From Bacteroidetes bacterium HLUCCA01 (GTDB lineage: Bacteria; Bacteroidota; Rhodothermia; Balneolales; HLUCCA01), in contig LIHN01000005.1 of assembly GCA_001314545.1 (NCBI GenBank), forward strand, positions 62,001 through 126,000: DNA of 64,000 bases, written 5' to 3'. The notes beneath the pieces are model-generated. The model was given only the letters and a program-made list of their open reading frames with translations. It was not told the origin of the DNA and made no database searches. Below are positions 53,771 through 62,712 of the stretch, one piece after another (position 1 is the first letter of the stretch; the number at the start of each line of letters is the position of its first letter). The position numbers and the translations under genes were made by a program.

Positions 53771-55030
53771 TCAGACGGTCGTCTCTTTCCGATTCGTGAT
53801 ATCGATGGCAGAAGCCACAATAGCCTGGGGATTACCATCGTCATCATAGCTGTCGGCCTTGGCATAATCCATAATTTTGCGCACACTGCCGTCTTTGGTT
53901 ACAATGCGGTAGGTAATGGTGGAGGAGAGTCCGTCAAAGGCCTTGAGCACGTGCTCGGCAACCATACCCCGGTCGTCAGGATGAACCAGATCGCGCCAGC
54001 CTTCCGGATGCAGGCATTCTTCAACGCTGAACCCGGTTACCTTGCGGAAGCCGTCGGATAACCATTTGAAGCGGAATTTGTTTTCATGATCCAGAATCAG
54101 CCCGTAGTTGAAATCCACCTTCCGCTCAAACATACGGGTATAATCGGTGGTTCGTTTTTTCAGCGTGTTCAGGATACGCTTGCGCAGGGTGAGATTACGC
54201 ACATCGCAGCGGACAAAAAGTCCGGTACTCAGGTCCATTTTCTTGGTCTGGATTTCTACCTGCACGGGCAGACCGTTTTTATGCTTGAGCATCATGCGGT
54301 AAGTTCTGCCCTGAGAGAACTCTTCCTTCCAGAGCCGGTCGAACTGCACCTTGAGCGACTTGCCGAATTTCAGGGGCATTAAATCCCAGATGTACACATC
54401 GCTGAGCTCTTCCTTATGGTAGCCGATCATTTCCCGGAAGGCTTTGTTGGCTCCGACCACCGCACCGTTTTCAGCCAGATCTACGATGGTCCGCTTGGAA
54501 TCCTCGTAGAGTTCTTCAGTATCGGCATTGGTGTTCAGTACGCTGAGTTCGGCGCGCTTCCGCTCGGTGATATCATGCTGGTAGGAAACCCAGTGGGTGA
54601 TGTTGCCGTGCTCATCCAGAAGGGGATGGATGTCCCACTGGTTTACAAATTCGCTGCCATCTTTGCGGTAGTTGATGGTCTGACCGAAAAACGCGCGACC
54701 ATTCAGCAGGGAGTACTTCAGCTTGTCCAGCACGGTGCGGTCGGTTTTGGGTCCCTGAAGAATGCGCGGTGTCTGACCGACCGCTTCCTCGCGGGTGTAA
54801 CCGCTCATTTTGGTGAAACCATCGTTCACATAGACTATTTTCGGACCGGGCTGCTCCAGACTCATCTCGGTAATCAGGATGGAGTCGTAGTCGTTGCGGA
54901 TGGCGGCCTCCAGCAGTCTGAGGTTTTCAGCCTTGCGCGAAAGCTCTGAAAAAGCTTCCTGAAGGCGTTTCAGGCTGGCTTCGTCTTTGGCACACTCGGA
55001 GAGCAGTTGTTGGATGTCGGTTTCAGGCAT
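53771..55030 (-). CDS. Three-PAS-domain protein with no output domain
   Basis: A 419-residue protein starting with a coiled-coil-like stretch (1-40) then three PAS/PAC domains: about 45-155 (YVNDGFTKMSGYTREEAVGQTP, ending WVSYQHDITERKRAE), 165-285, and 295-419 (GFSVEECLHPEGWRDLVHPDDR). The first resembles LOV domains but GQTPRILQG (85-93) lacks the flavin-binding Cys of the GxNCRFLQ motif. No kinase, GGDEF or helix-turn-helix domain is present, so it may act by binding another protein. It ends 12 bases after the Spy-like gene, on the other strand. Confidence 0.85.
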   Translation of the reverse strand: MPETDIQQLLSECAKDEASLKRLQEAFSELSRKAENLRLLEAAIRNDYDSILITEMSLEQPGPKIVYVNDGFTKMSGYTREEAVGQTPRILQGPKTDRTVLDKLKYSLLNGRAFFGQTINYRKDGSEFVNQWDIHPLLDEHGNITHWVSYQHDITERKRAELSVLNTNADTEELYEDSKRTIVDLAENGAVVGANKAFREMIGYHKEELSDVYIWDLMPLKFGKSLKVQFDRLWKEEFSQGRTYRMMLKHKNGLPVQVEIQTKKMDLSTGLFVRCDVRNLTLRKRILNTLKKRTTDYTRMFERKVDFNYGLILDHENKFRFKWLSDGFRKVTGFSVEECLHPEGWRDLVHPDDRGMVAEHVLKAFDGLSSTITYRIVTKDGSVRKIMDYAKADSYDDDGNPQAIVASAIDITNRKETTV

Positions 55031-55367
55031 AGCTATTGTTCAAATATAAATTCGGCGTGAATGGGATGACTCATCTGCAGAAACACAACACCCGCAGTTT
55101 TCATTCATTTCCGATGTCGTTTTGCGAAATGAAAATGCCAAAGTACGCCAATATGACAGATTTTGCAACGACGGGAAAATTATGGCGGGGAAGTCCTCCG
55201 GAATTTGAATTATTGGTAACTTTGTGGTGTTGTCAGGTGCATGAAATTATAGTTCCACATCCGCGCCCGCCGTCACGTCCCGGCCCTGCCTGAAGCGGTA
55301 TATAAACAGGCTTGTTATCCACGATCAGGTACACGAATTCACACCCGAACTTTCAGCTTAGCCATTC
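55031..55367. other. 337-bp divergent spacer before gcvP
   Basis: No gene. TAACTTTG (55217-55224) matches the -7 element TAnnTTTG, without a clear -33 TTG, and could be the gcvP promoter. A TTATCCACG word (55313) is one base from a DnaA box. I see no glycine riboswitch. Confidence 0.5.
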
Positions 55368-58274
55368 ATGAATATTGATCTCGATTCACGCGATGTATTT
55401 GCCCGTCGCCATAACGGTCCTACTGAACAGGAACAATCCGAAATGCTGCAGGCCGTGGGCGCCGAATCCCTCGAACAGCTTATCCGTGAAACCATCCCTG
55501 CCGGAATCCGGCTCGCAAAGCCGCTGAACCTGCCCGAACCGCTCGACGAGCACCGCTTTTTGCGTGAATTCCGCGCGGTGGCACGGCAAAACAAACTATT
55601 CCGTTCGTTTATCGGGATGGGGTACTACGACACGGTGACGCCGGGGGTGATCCTCCGCAATATTATGGAGAATCCGGGCTGGTACACCGCCTACACGCCG
55701 TATCAGGCCGAAATCGCCCAGGGTCGGCTGGAGATGCTGATCAACTTCCAGACCATGGTGATGGACCTGACCGGCATGGACCTGGCCAATGCCTCGCTGC
55801 TGGATGAGGGTACGGCCGCCGCCGAGGCCATGACCATGCTTCATGCCGTGAAAAAAGGTCCGAAGCGCAGTGCAAACCGGTATTTTGTTTCCGATACCGT
55901 GCATCCGCAGACCCTGGAGGTGCTCAAAACCCGTGCCCTGCCCGTGGGTATTGAGCTGGTTATGGGTTCGGTTGACGAGCTGGACGTCACCGATGCCGCG
56001 CTGTTCGGTGTGATGCTGCAAAATCCGGACACCTTCGGGAATGTGCGCGACCTTTCGGCAGTGATTGCCGCAGCCCATGAGCATCAGGTGCTGGTGAGCG
56101 TGGCAACCGACCTGCTGGCCTGCACCGTCATCAAATCGCCCGGCGCGATGGGAGCCGACGTGGTGGTAGGCTCTTCCCAGCGTTTCGGGGTACCCATGGG
56201 CTTCGGCGGACCGCATGCGGCGTTTTTTGCCACCCGCGAGGAATTCAAACGCAACATCCCGGGTCGCATTATCGGTGTTTCCGTTGACGATACCGGCGCG
56301 CCCGCCTACCGCATGGCCCTGCAAACCCGTGAGCAGCATATCCGTCGGGAAAAGGCTACCTCGAACATCTGTACGGCCCAGGTATTGCTGGCCGTCATGG
56401 CCGGAGCCTACGCCGTATATCATGGTCCGCAGGGACTCCGCCGCATCGGCGAGCGGGTGTACGGTCTGACCTCCGTGCTGGCCTATGAATTGAGTAAACT
56501 CGGCGTTCAGATTCAGAATCCGCTCTGGTTTGACACCCTTCACCTTAGTTTCAACGACCCCTCGCTGGCAGATCGCATCCGCCGGGAAGCGTTGGATGCT
56601 GAAATGAACTTCCGCTACATCAGCGAAACGGAAATCGGGATTTCCATCGATGAGACCAAGTACGTGAGCGATGTAGCCGATGTGGTTGCGGTATTTGCCC
56701 GGGCTATGGACCAGCCTGTGGACTCCGGCAAGGCCGGGGAGCTGCGCGGCATTCAGGTCCGGCTGGCCTATCCCGATGCGCTCCTGCGGGAGGTCGACTA
56801 CCTCACCCATCCCAGTTTTAACCGTTACCACAGCGAGCATGAAATGCTGCGCTACCTCAAACGCCTGGAAAACAAAGACCTTTCCCTGGTGCACTCCATG
56901 ATTTCGCTGGGATCCTGCACCATGAAACTCAACGCCACCGCCGAGATGATGCCGGTCACCTGGCCGGAATTCGGTTCCATTCATCCCTTTGCCCCGTCCG
57001 ACCAGACCCGTGGTTACGCCCGCATGAACGCCGACTTGTCGGCCTGGTTGTGTGAGATAACCGGTTTTGCCGCCGTATCGCTGCAACCCAACTCGGGCGC
57101 CCAGGGCGAGTATGCCGGTCTGATGACCATCCGAAATTATCACCTCTCCCGCGGCGACGCCCACCGCAACGTGGCCATTATTCCGTCCTCAGCCCATGGC
57201 ACGAATCCCGCCAGTGCCGTCATGGCCGGCATGGAGGTCATTGTCACAAAATGTGATGAACGTGGAAATATTGATCTGGGCGATCTGACGGAGAAAGCGG
57301 AGAAATACAGCGACCGGCTGGCGGCGCTCATGGTCACCTACCCGTCGACCCACGGGGTTTTCGAGGAAGATATCCGTGAAATCTGTGCCCTCATCCACCA
57401 GCACGGCGGACAAGTTTACATGGACGGCGCCAATATGAATGCGCAGGTCGGACTGACCTCCCCGGCGGCCATCGGTGCCGATGTGTGTCACCTGAATCTG
57501 CACAAAACGTTCTGTATCCCGCACGGCGGCGGCGGTCCCGGTATGGGTCCGATCGGCGTTGCAGCGCATCTTGCGCCCTTCCTGCCCGGTCACCGCCTGG
57601 TAGACAACGGCGCTTCCCCGGAAATGACCGCGGTGTCGGCCGCGCCCTTTGGCAGTGCCAGTATTTTGCCCATATCCTACGCCTACATCCGTCTGATGGG
57701 GGGCGAGGGACTTACGAGGGCCACGCAGGTGGCGATTTTGAATGCCAATTACATCAAAGCCCGGCTCGCCGGACATTACGAGGTGCTCTACACCGGGAAA
57801 AATGGTCGCTGTGCCCACGAAATGATCATCGATCTGCGTCCTTTCAAGGCATCTGCGGGCATCGAGGTCACCGATATCGCCAAGCGACTCATGGATTACG
57901 GCTATCATGCGCCCACGGTGTCGTTTCCGGTAGCCGGAACCATGATGATTGAACCGACCGAAAGTGAAACCAAATCCGAGCTGGACCGCTTCTGTGAGGC
58001 CATGATTGCCATTCGCGCCGAGATTCAGGAGATTGCCGACGGGGTAGCTGATCGTGAGGTTAATGTGCTGACCCGCTCACCGCACACCGCCCGGGCGGTC
58101 ATGGCGGAGACCTGGGACCGGCCCTACACCCGCGAGAAAGCAGCCTTCCCGCTGGAATGGGTGCGCGAGGCTAAGTTCTGGCCGGCAACGGGTCGCATCG
58201 ACAGCGCCTACGGCGACCGAAACCTGATGTGTGCCTGTATCCCGATTGCGGAGTACGCGGATACGGCGGAGTAA
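55368..58274 (+). CDS. gcvP: Glycine dehydrogenase (decarboxylating), P-protein
   Basis: A 968-residue PLP enzyme that decarboxylates glycine and passes the aminomethyl group to the H-protein. It is the full-length single-chain form, with N-terminal half ([37 protein letters not shown]) and C-terminal half with the PLP Lys in [17 protein letters not shown] (near 713). Other landmarks are [16 protein letters not shown] and [13 protein letters not shown]. The T- and H-protein genes are not in the window. Confidence 0.98.
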   Translation: MNIDLDSRDVFARRHNGPTEQEQSEMLQAVGAESLEQLIRETIPAGIRLAKPLNLPEPLDEHRFLREFRAVARQNKLFRSFIGMGYYDTVTPGVILRNIMENPGWYTAYTPYQAEIAQGRLEMLINFQTMVMDLTGMDLANASLLDEGTAAAEAMTMLHAVKKGPKRSANRYFVSDTVHPQTLEVLKTRALPVGIELVMGSVDELDVTDAALFGVMLQNPDTFGNVRDLSAVIAAAHEHQVLVSVATDLLACTVIKSPGAMGADVVVGSSQRFGVPMGFGGPHAAFFATREEFKRNIPGRIIGVSVDDTGAPAYRMALQTREQHIRREKATSNICTAQVLLAVMAGAYAVYHGPQGLRRIGERVYGLTSVLAYELSKLGVQIQNPLWFDTLHLSFNDPSLADRIRREALDAEMNFRYISETEIGISIDETKYVSDVADVVAVFARAMDQPVDSGKAGELRGIQVRLAYPDALLREVDYLTHPSFNRYHSEHEMLRYLKRLENKDLSLVHSMISLGSCTMKLNATAEMMPVTWPEFGSIHPFAPSDQTRGYARMNADLSAWLCEITGFAAVSLQPNSGAQGEYAGLMTIRNYHLSRGDAHRNVAIIPSSAHGTNPASAVMAGMEVIVTKCDERGNIDLGDLTEKAEKYSDRLAALMVTYPSTHGVFEEDIREICALIHQHGGQVYMDGANMNAQVGLTSPAAIGADVCHLNLHKTFCIPHGGGGPGMGPIGVAAHLAPFLPGHRLVDNGASPEMTAVSAAPFGSASILPISYAYIRLMGGEGLTRATQVAILNANYIKARLAGHYEVLYTGKNGRCAHEMIIDLRPFKASAGIEVTDIAKRLMDYGYHAPTVSFPVAGTMMIEPTESETKSELDRFCEAMIAIRAEIQEIADGVADREVNVLTRSPHTARAVMAETWDRPYTREKAAFPLEWVREAKFWPATGRIDSAYGDRNLMCACIPIAEYADTAE

Positions 58275-58413
58275 TGCCGTTGTGTTTCATGGCGTATTGA
58301 CCTTGCAGTATGGCCGGGTTCCACATGGGCATCACGTGCTGGTGCTTGTAAGCCGACGTGTTCGGTCGGGCCTGTTTGGCGGTTAAACTGGCTGCATCAA
58401 CCTGGAAATCCCC

Positions 58414-59106
58414 ATGAAATCCTATGACGATATCCTGATCCATCATGCGAAAAACCCCGTTCATGCGGTGGAGAAGGGTTTTCGTGCACCGTGGGAGGGT
58501 CAAACGCAGGATGTTCAGGGCAGCGCTGACGACCTTAGCATAGCCCATGAACCCGTTGATGTATGGGCAGGTACGCCTGGTTCGCAACCACCGGCCGACC
58601 AGAAAACCGGCCAAATTGAGCATCGTAATCGCAGCTGCGGGGATGTGGTCCGACTCTGGTGGCGAAGTGAAAACGGGGTCATCACCCACATTTTTCATAA
58701 TGCATCGGGGTGCATGCTGTGCAAAGCCTCGGCCTCGGTGCTTTGCGAGGTGGTGCAAGGGGTGGAGGCGGCCCGTATTCCCGAGCTGGTTCGTTCGGTA
58801 GAGCGGCTTACGGACAGGGAAGAGGAGCTTACGGAGGAGGCCATCCCGGGATTTCCGGAATCGGCCAATCGGGATGCCGGGTCCTTTCAGGACGCAACCG
58901 ACGAGCAAGCCCGGACCCAGCCGAACCCGACCAACGAAGCGGGCGGCCGGGAGCAAAACCCGGCCGGAACGTCGCCGGCAGCAAGGCAGGCAACCAGGGC
59001 GCAATCCATGCAGGCGCTTTCTCAGGTGAGGGAATTTCCAACAAGACGTAAATGCATTACCCTGGCCTGGGAGGCGCTGGAAGCCTCCATATCGGACGAG
59101 CGATAA
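58414..59106 (+). CDS. SufU-like iron-sulfur scaffold with two insertions
   Basis: A 230-residue relative of SufU/NifU N-terminal scaffold proteins, usually about 145 residues. The start YDDILIHHAKNP is typical. Metal ligands are conserved: RSCGDVV (Cys75, Asp77), ASGCMLCKASAS (Cys100), and RRKCITLAWEAL (Cys214). Two extra segments are seen: about 25-65, and about 136-198, the latter rich in Gln, Ala, Pro and Glu. They lie between conserved blocks, so the fold should be kept. Role is Fe-S assembly or sulfur transfer. No sufS is adjacent. Confidence 0.82.
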   Translation: MKSYDDILIHHAKNPVHAVEKGFRAPWEGQTQDVQGSADDLSIAHEPVDVWAGTPGSQPPADQKTGQIEHRNRSCGDVVRLWWRSENGVITHIFHNASGCMLCKASASVLCEVVQGVEAARIPELVRSVERLTDREEELTEEAIPGFPESANRDAGSFQDATDEQARTQPNPTNEAGGREQNPAGTSPAARQATRAQSMQALSQVREFPTRRKCITLAWEALEASISDER

Positions 59107-59124
59107 ATTGTGTATCTTCCAGGT

Positions 59125-59640
59125 ATGACACTCGATGAAGCACCAAAAAACGAACTTTTAGACCGATTCAGGCAGTATTTCGAAACCTGTGAACCGGTCG
59201 TTTTTTCGTATGCTTTCGGCTCATTTATTAATTCCGCCCAATTCCGCGATATCGACATCGGTGTTTATCTCGTTGAGCCAGTAAAGCTTCAGGTCATCGG
59301 TCGACTGCAATACGAGCTGCAGGATTTGGTCGATACATTTCTGATGAACAACAACTATGTTTCTGAATACATCGTTGATCCGATGGATCCGTTTTCAGGT
59401 GTCCCTGTAGATGTCGTTGTAATGAATGACCTGCCGGATGTAAACCCGGAACTCAGCCAGGATATACTCAATGACAGTATCTGCTTGAAACAAGCCGTGG
59501 ATGAAGACCTCCAGCTGACGTACAGACTTCGTTCATTGCATCAATTTGAAGATACACGCTATCTCAGAGCGTTATCGGAGGGTGCATTGCGTAAACGCTT
59601 GAAAGAAAAACGATTCGGAGACCGAAACTATGAAAGCTAA
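59125..59640 (+). CDS. mntA: MntA-like nucleotidyltransferase antitoxin
   Basis: A 171-residue MNT-domain protein. YAFGSFINSAQFRDIDIGVYL carries the GS-x8-DxD active site, and PVDVVVMNDL has a third acidic residue. MntA antitoxins can block HepT toxins by adding AMP to a tyrosine. ATG 59125 is preferred over a GTG at 59110. It overlaps the HepT gene by 11 bases. The region looks more A+T-rich than its neighbours, which suggests transfer. Confidence 0.9.
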   Translation: MTLDEAPKNELLDRFRQYFETCEPVVFSYAFGSFINSAQFRDIDIGVYLVEPVKLQVIGRLQYELQDLVDTFLMNNNYVSEYIVDPMDPFSGVPVDVVVMNDLPDVNPELSQDILNDSICLKQAVDEDLQLTYRLRSLHQFEDTRYLRALSEGALRKRLKEKRFGDRNYES

Positions 59641-60034
59641 TCGCCTGGAACAGCTGGAGGAGAACATCGCTTCTCTGGTAAGGTTCAAAGAGGAGAACAG
59701 TGCGACGTCGGTCTTGCGTAACCGTACGCTGGAATGGTCACTCCGCTATGGTTTATTTGAGACGATTCAGCTCACCATCGACATAGCATGCCATGTTGCC
59801 GCACAGCATAATTTCGGCAGTTCAAAGACGTACCGCGAATGTATTGAAGCACTTTGCAGATTTGATGTGCTGGATGCTGCGTTATGCGAACAACTTAAGC
59901 TGATTGTTGGTCTCCGGAATATACTGGTCCATGATTATGTGAAAGTTGATGTTGAACAGCTCTACAGCCATCTCAATAATCTGGATGATTTCAGGAAGTT
60001 TGCCCGGCAGATAGCGGAGTTTACCCTACGCTGA
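59630..60034 (+). CDS. hepT: HepT-like HEPN-domain toxin
   Basis: A 134-residue HEPN (DUF86) protein with four helices and the RNase motif R-x4-H-x-Y as RNILVHDY near 110-117. HepT cleaves RNA when not held in check by MntA, the gene overlapping its start by 11 bases. The Tyr of the motif is the AMP target in known pairs. It ends about 50 bp before the copied tail of the sigma gene. Confidence 0.92.
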   Translation: MKANRLEQLEENIASLVRFKEENSATSVLRNRTLEWSLRYGLFETIQLTIDIACHVAAQHNFGSSKTYRECIEALCRFDVLDAALCEQLKLIVGLRNILVHDYVKVDVEQLYSHLNNLDDFRKFARQIAEFTLR

Positions 60035-60083
60035 CCGGTAGTCAGATAAGGCAAGTAACTGACATAGGCGCTAACAAACCTCC

Positions 60084-60110
60084 CTTAACCCAGATGGGTG
60101 CGGAGCCGAC
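60084..60110 (-). repeat. Second copy of the sigma gene's 3' end
   Basis: Read on the minus strand this stretch encodes RLRTHLG and a TAA stop, the same end as the sigma gene (RLRTHLG, TAG stop at 60145-60147), 60 bp away. Differences within these codons are synonymous (for example CTG/CTC, CAC/CAT, GGG/GGT). Confidence 0.8.
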
Positions 60111-60144
60111 ATCACAACCAGATGAACGGTAGCAAAAGCAATCC

Positions 60145-61023
60145 CTACCCCAGGTGGGTGCGCAGCCGACCGCTGTTGCTCTTGGTGCGCAGTTTGCGGA
60201 TTGCCTTCTCTTTAATCTGACGAACCCGCTCCCGGGTCAGATCCAGCTGCTCACCAATGTCTTCCAGGGTGAGCGCCTGTCCGGTTCCGATGCCATAATA
60301 GCTGATCAGTACCTGGGCTTCCCTCGGGGTCAGTTTGGCCAGCATGCTCTTGATGTCATCCTGCTGCGACTGTATCATCAGGTCGGCATCCGGTCGACCT
60401 TCTTCCTCGTCGGAGATGGTATCCATCAGGGTGAGGTCGCCATCGTAACCCACCGGTGCATCCATCGACAGGTGGTAGGAAGACCGTTTTTGCGTCTCCT
60501 GAATGCTGTTGGCGGAGGATTCCAGGTATTCGGAGAGCTCGGCGGCCGTGGGTGGTCGCTCCAGCTGCTGCTCCAGATTGCCCTGCACCTTCTTGATTTT
60601 GTTGATTTCGCCGATGACGTTCAGCGGCAGGCGTACGATGCGGCCTTTCAGGGCGAGGGCCTGCAGAATCGACTGGCGAATCCACCATACGGCATAGGAG
60701 ATGAATTTGAAACCACGGGTAGGGTCGAACCGCTCGGCGGCCTTGATCAGACCGATGTTACCCTCGGCTACGAGGTCGTCAAGACTCAGTCCATTCCCCT
60801 GAAATTTCTTGGCTGTGGAAACTACAAAACGTAAATTGGCCTCTACCAGGTGATTTCGTGCACTCTGGTCGCCGGCAATAATGGCTTCAGCCAGACGTAC
60901 CTCTTCCTCAACACTGATTTGGGGGTAATTGGCAATATCCGCAAAATACTGGTCGATTGTTCGGGAATCGGTACGGAATGTGCTTGAGGTCTCTTTGGGT
61001 TTAGCTGCCTTTTTTTTGCTCAT
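60145..61023 (-). CDS. Primary-type RNA polymerase sigma factor
   Basis: A 292-residue sigma-70 factor of the short Bacteroidota housekeeping type, lacking region 1.1. Region 1.2/2 reads QYFADIANYPQISVEEEVRLAEAI and NLRFVVSTAKKFQGNGLSLDDLVAEGN, then FKFISYAVWWIRQSILQALA; region 3 is ALKGRIVRLPLNVIGEINKI; region 4 has LTPREAQVLISYYGIG and LDLTRERVRQIKEKAIRKL. ATG 61023 is preferred over the GTG at 61029. Function is transcription of most genes. Its last codons are duplicated downstream. Confidence 0.95.
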   Translation of the reverse strand: MSKKKAAKPKETSSTFRTDSRTIDQYFADIANYPQISVEEEVRLAEAIIAGDQSARNHLVEANLRFVVSTAKKFQGNGLSLDDLVAEGNIGLIKAAERFDPTRGFKFISYAVWWIRQSILQALALKGRIVRLPLNVIGEINKIKKVQGNLEQQLERPPTAAELSEYLESSANSIQETQKRSSYHLSMDAPVGYDGDLTLMDTISDEEEGRPDADLMIQSQQDDIKSMLAKLTPREAQVLISYYGIGTGQALTLEDIGEQLDLTRERVRQIKEKAIRKLRTKSNSGRLRTHLG

Positions 61024-61413
61024 AGTCACGCTGTAGTGATGGGCTTACTTTTAGGGCATGCGGACCGCGCCCGGCATGCAATGAATGGTTAAACGTAAAA
61101 AACGTATGAAGCCGATAATATTAATAAAAAATTTGCTTAAAATCAATTCTTTATTTGCAAATACCGTCTGAATTGGTTTACCGAAAGTGCCATGCCAGTG
61201 TGCAGAGCCTTTTTGGGTAATCGAATTTTGTGAAAGTCCCCCCTGAGAACGCTCCCGGCCGATACAGCAACGCGGACATCCGTTCAGATTCTGTATCGTA
61301 TGGAGTCTGTTACCATGGGCTGCCACCTCGAAATCGGTTGTTTCAAACGATTATCGGCTCATGCCGGTTTTATCTGAAACTACCTGTCACGTATTCAGAA
61401 TGACATCAAGTCC
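61024..61413. other. 390-bp divergent spacer between the sigma and cyanophycinase genes
   Basis: No gene or riboswitch seen. It holds two GCATGC palindromes near 61060-61080 just upstream of the sigma gene and an A+T-rich part at 61090-61160. Promoters for both genes should be here but I could not place them. Confidence 0.5.
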
Positions 61414-62457
61414 ATGAAAATCGTTCATTATTTAATTTTTATAGCTGTTTTTTTACCGGTTGGATCAGGCTGTGCCCAGTCGACGGTTTCGGCTCCGGAA
61501 CCCCCTGTTGAAACGAGCTCTTCGCTGGGCCGCTCGGGCACTGCCGATGATATACTAACGCAGCCGGAACCGCTAATATTTCTTGGCGGAGGCAGTACCG
61601 ATGTGGATGTGGCCATGACCCGGTTTGCCGCCGCTGCACGGGGCGGAAATATATCGGTCATCCGTGCCTCAGGAAGCACCGGCTACAACGAGTATCTGCT
61701 GGAATTGGCCGATGCGGCCTCGGTGGAGACCTTCCGTATCGATTCCCGTGACCGGGCCAACCATGAACCGGACAACACCGTCCTGGCCGCATCCGAGGCG
61801 TTGTTCGTGGCCGGCGGCGACCAGTGGAATTACACCCTTTTCTGGGGTAATACCCTGCTTTCCGCCACGGTCCGAACCCTCTACACCGACCGGCGTGTGC
61901 CCTTCGGCGGCACCAGTGCCGGCGCCATGATCTGGGGCGGACGATACTTCGAGGCATCCGGTCGGTCGGTCACCAGCCAGGAAGCCCTCACTGATCCCAT
62001 GGCCCGCGACATCGCCCTCCGCCCGGCCCTTTTCGGCACACCTGAAGTCCTTGCCGACCGCATCATCGACACCCATTTCACCCAGCGGAATCGTGAAGGT
62101 CGACTCATGACCTTCCTGGCACGGGCCTGGCAGCCGGATTCCGGCTACTTCCCCAAAGGCATCGCCATCGATGAGCGCACAGCCATGATTATCGACGAGG
62201 ACGGAATCGGGACGGTCTACGGTGCCGGGTTTGTGTGGATGTATCTTCCCTATTGGGACAAGGGCGGCCCGGAAGTACTGCGCGAGGGGAGTCCGCTGAG
62301 TTGGAATCAGGGTGGTGCAGCGGTGCTGGTCTGGAAACTGGGTCCCGGCGACCGGTACGATTTTGCCGCAGACCGCTCTCTGGATCGACCGTCAACCTAC
62401 CATGCCAGTGTTGAAAACGGGGTGTTTTCCATTCAGGCCGTAACCCTGCCGGAGTAG
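61414..62457 (+). CDS. Exported cyanophycinase-like S51 peptidase
   Basis: A 347-residue S51-family protein with a signal peptide (IVHYLIFIAVFLPVGSGC; the Cys may be lipidated but GSGC is not a perfect lipobox). Family landmarks are FLGGGSTDVDVAMTRF, FVAGGDQWNY, and the nucleophile region FGGTSAGAMIWGG with Ser in TSAGA. IIDTHFTQRNREGRL matches the end of the cyanophycinase catalytic part. It would split cyanophycin or related beta-Asp-Arg dipeptide polymers outside the cell. No cyanophycin synthetase is in the window. Confidence 0.9.
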   Translation: MKIVHYLIFIAVFLPVGSGCAQSTVSAPEPPVETSSSLGRSGTADDILTQPEPLIFLGGGSTDVDVAMTRFAAAARGGNISVIRASGSTGYNEYLLELADAASVETFRIDSRDRANHEPDNTVLAASEALFVAGGDQWNYTLFWGNTLLSATVRTLYTDRRVPFGGTSAGAMIWGGRYFEASGRSVTSQEALTDPMARDIALRPALFGTPEVLADRIIDTHFTQRNREGRLMTFLARAWQPDSGYFPKGIAIDERTAMIIDEDGIGTVYGAGFVWMYLPYWDKGGPEVLREGSPLSWNQGGAAVLVWKLGPGDRYDFAADRSLDRPSTYHASVENGVFSIQAVTLPE

Positions 62458-62536
62458 ATCCTGCCAGGAGCGCCGGTTGCGCCGGTGAGCGCGCGCGCCC
62501 GGGGAATTGGCAAACATCCCACATAAACGCGCCTAT

Positions 62537-62712
62537 CGGTTAACGAGCAGTTGGCAGCAAAAAGCGCCGGCCGGTTAACGAGCAGCTGGCAGCAAAATGC
62601 GCAAGCGCGGGCCGGTTAACGAGCAGGTGGCAGCAAAAAAACGCAAGCGCCTATCGGTTAACGAGCAGGTGGCAGCAAAAAGCGCGGGCCGGTTAACAAC
62701 GGAGCAGTTGCC
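62537..62712. repeat. Intergenic tandem repeat at the transporter gene's 3' end
   Basis: CGGTTAAC recurs at 62537, 62572, 62613, 62655 and 62690, giving periods of 35, 41, 42 and 35 bp. Each full unit has GAGCAG-TGGCAGCAAAA; the last copy is altered and runs into the transporter's stop codon (62713-62715). The array lies between two convergent genes. Confidence 0.88.

Noticed and set aside
55313-55321. DnaA box near gcvP
   Set aside because: TTATCCACG is one base off consensus and alone; not enough for a second origin or a DnaA-controlled gene.
55031-55367. Glycine riboswitch upstream of gcvP
   Set aside because: I looked for the paired conserved stems expected of a glycine aptamer and did not see them.
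55596-57164. A 522-codon minus-strand frame inside gcvP
   Set aside because: Antisense of a strongly conserved enzyme; His- and Gly-rich with no recognisable domain.
58171-59004. A 277-codon frame opposite the SufU-like gene
   Set aside because: The plus strand holds conserved scaffold motifs; the minus frame is rich in Arg, Gly and Pro as expected of an antisense shadow.
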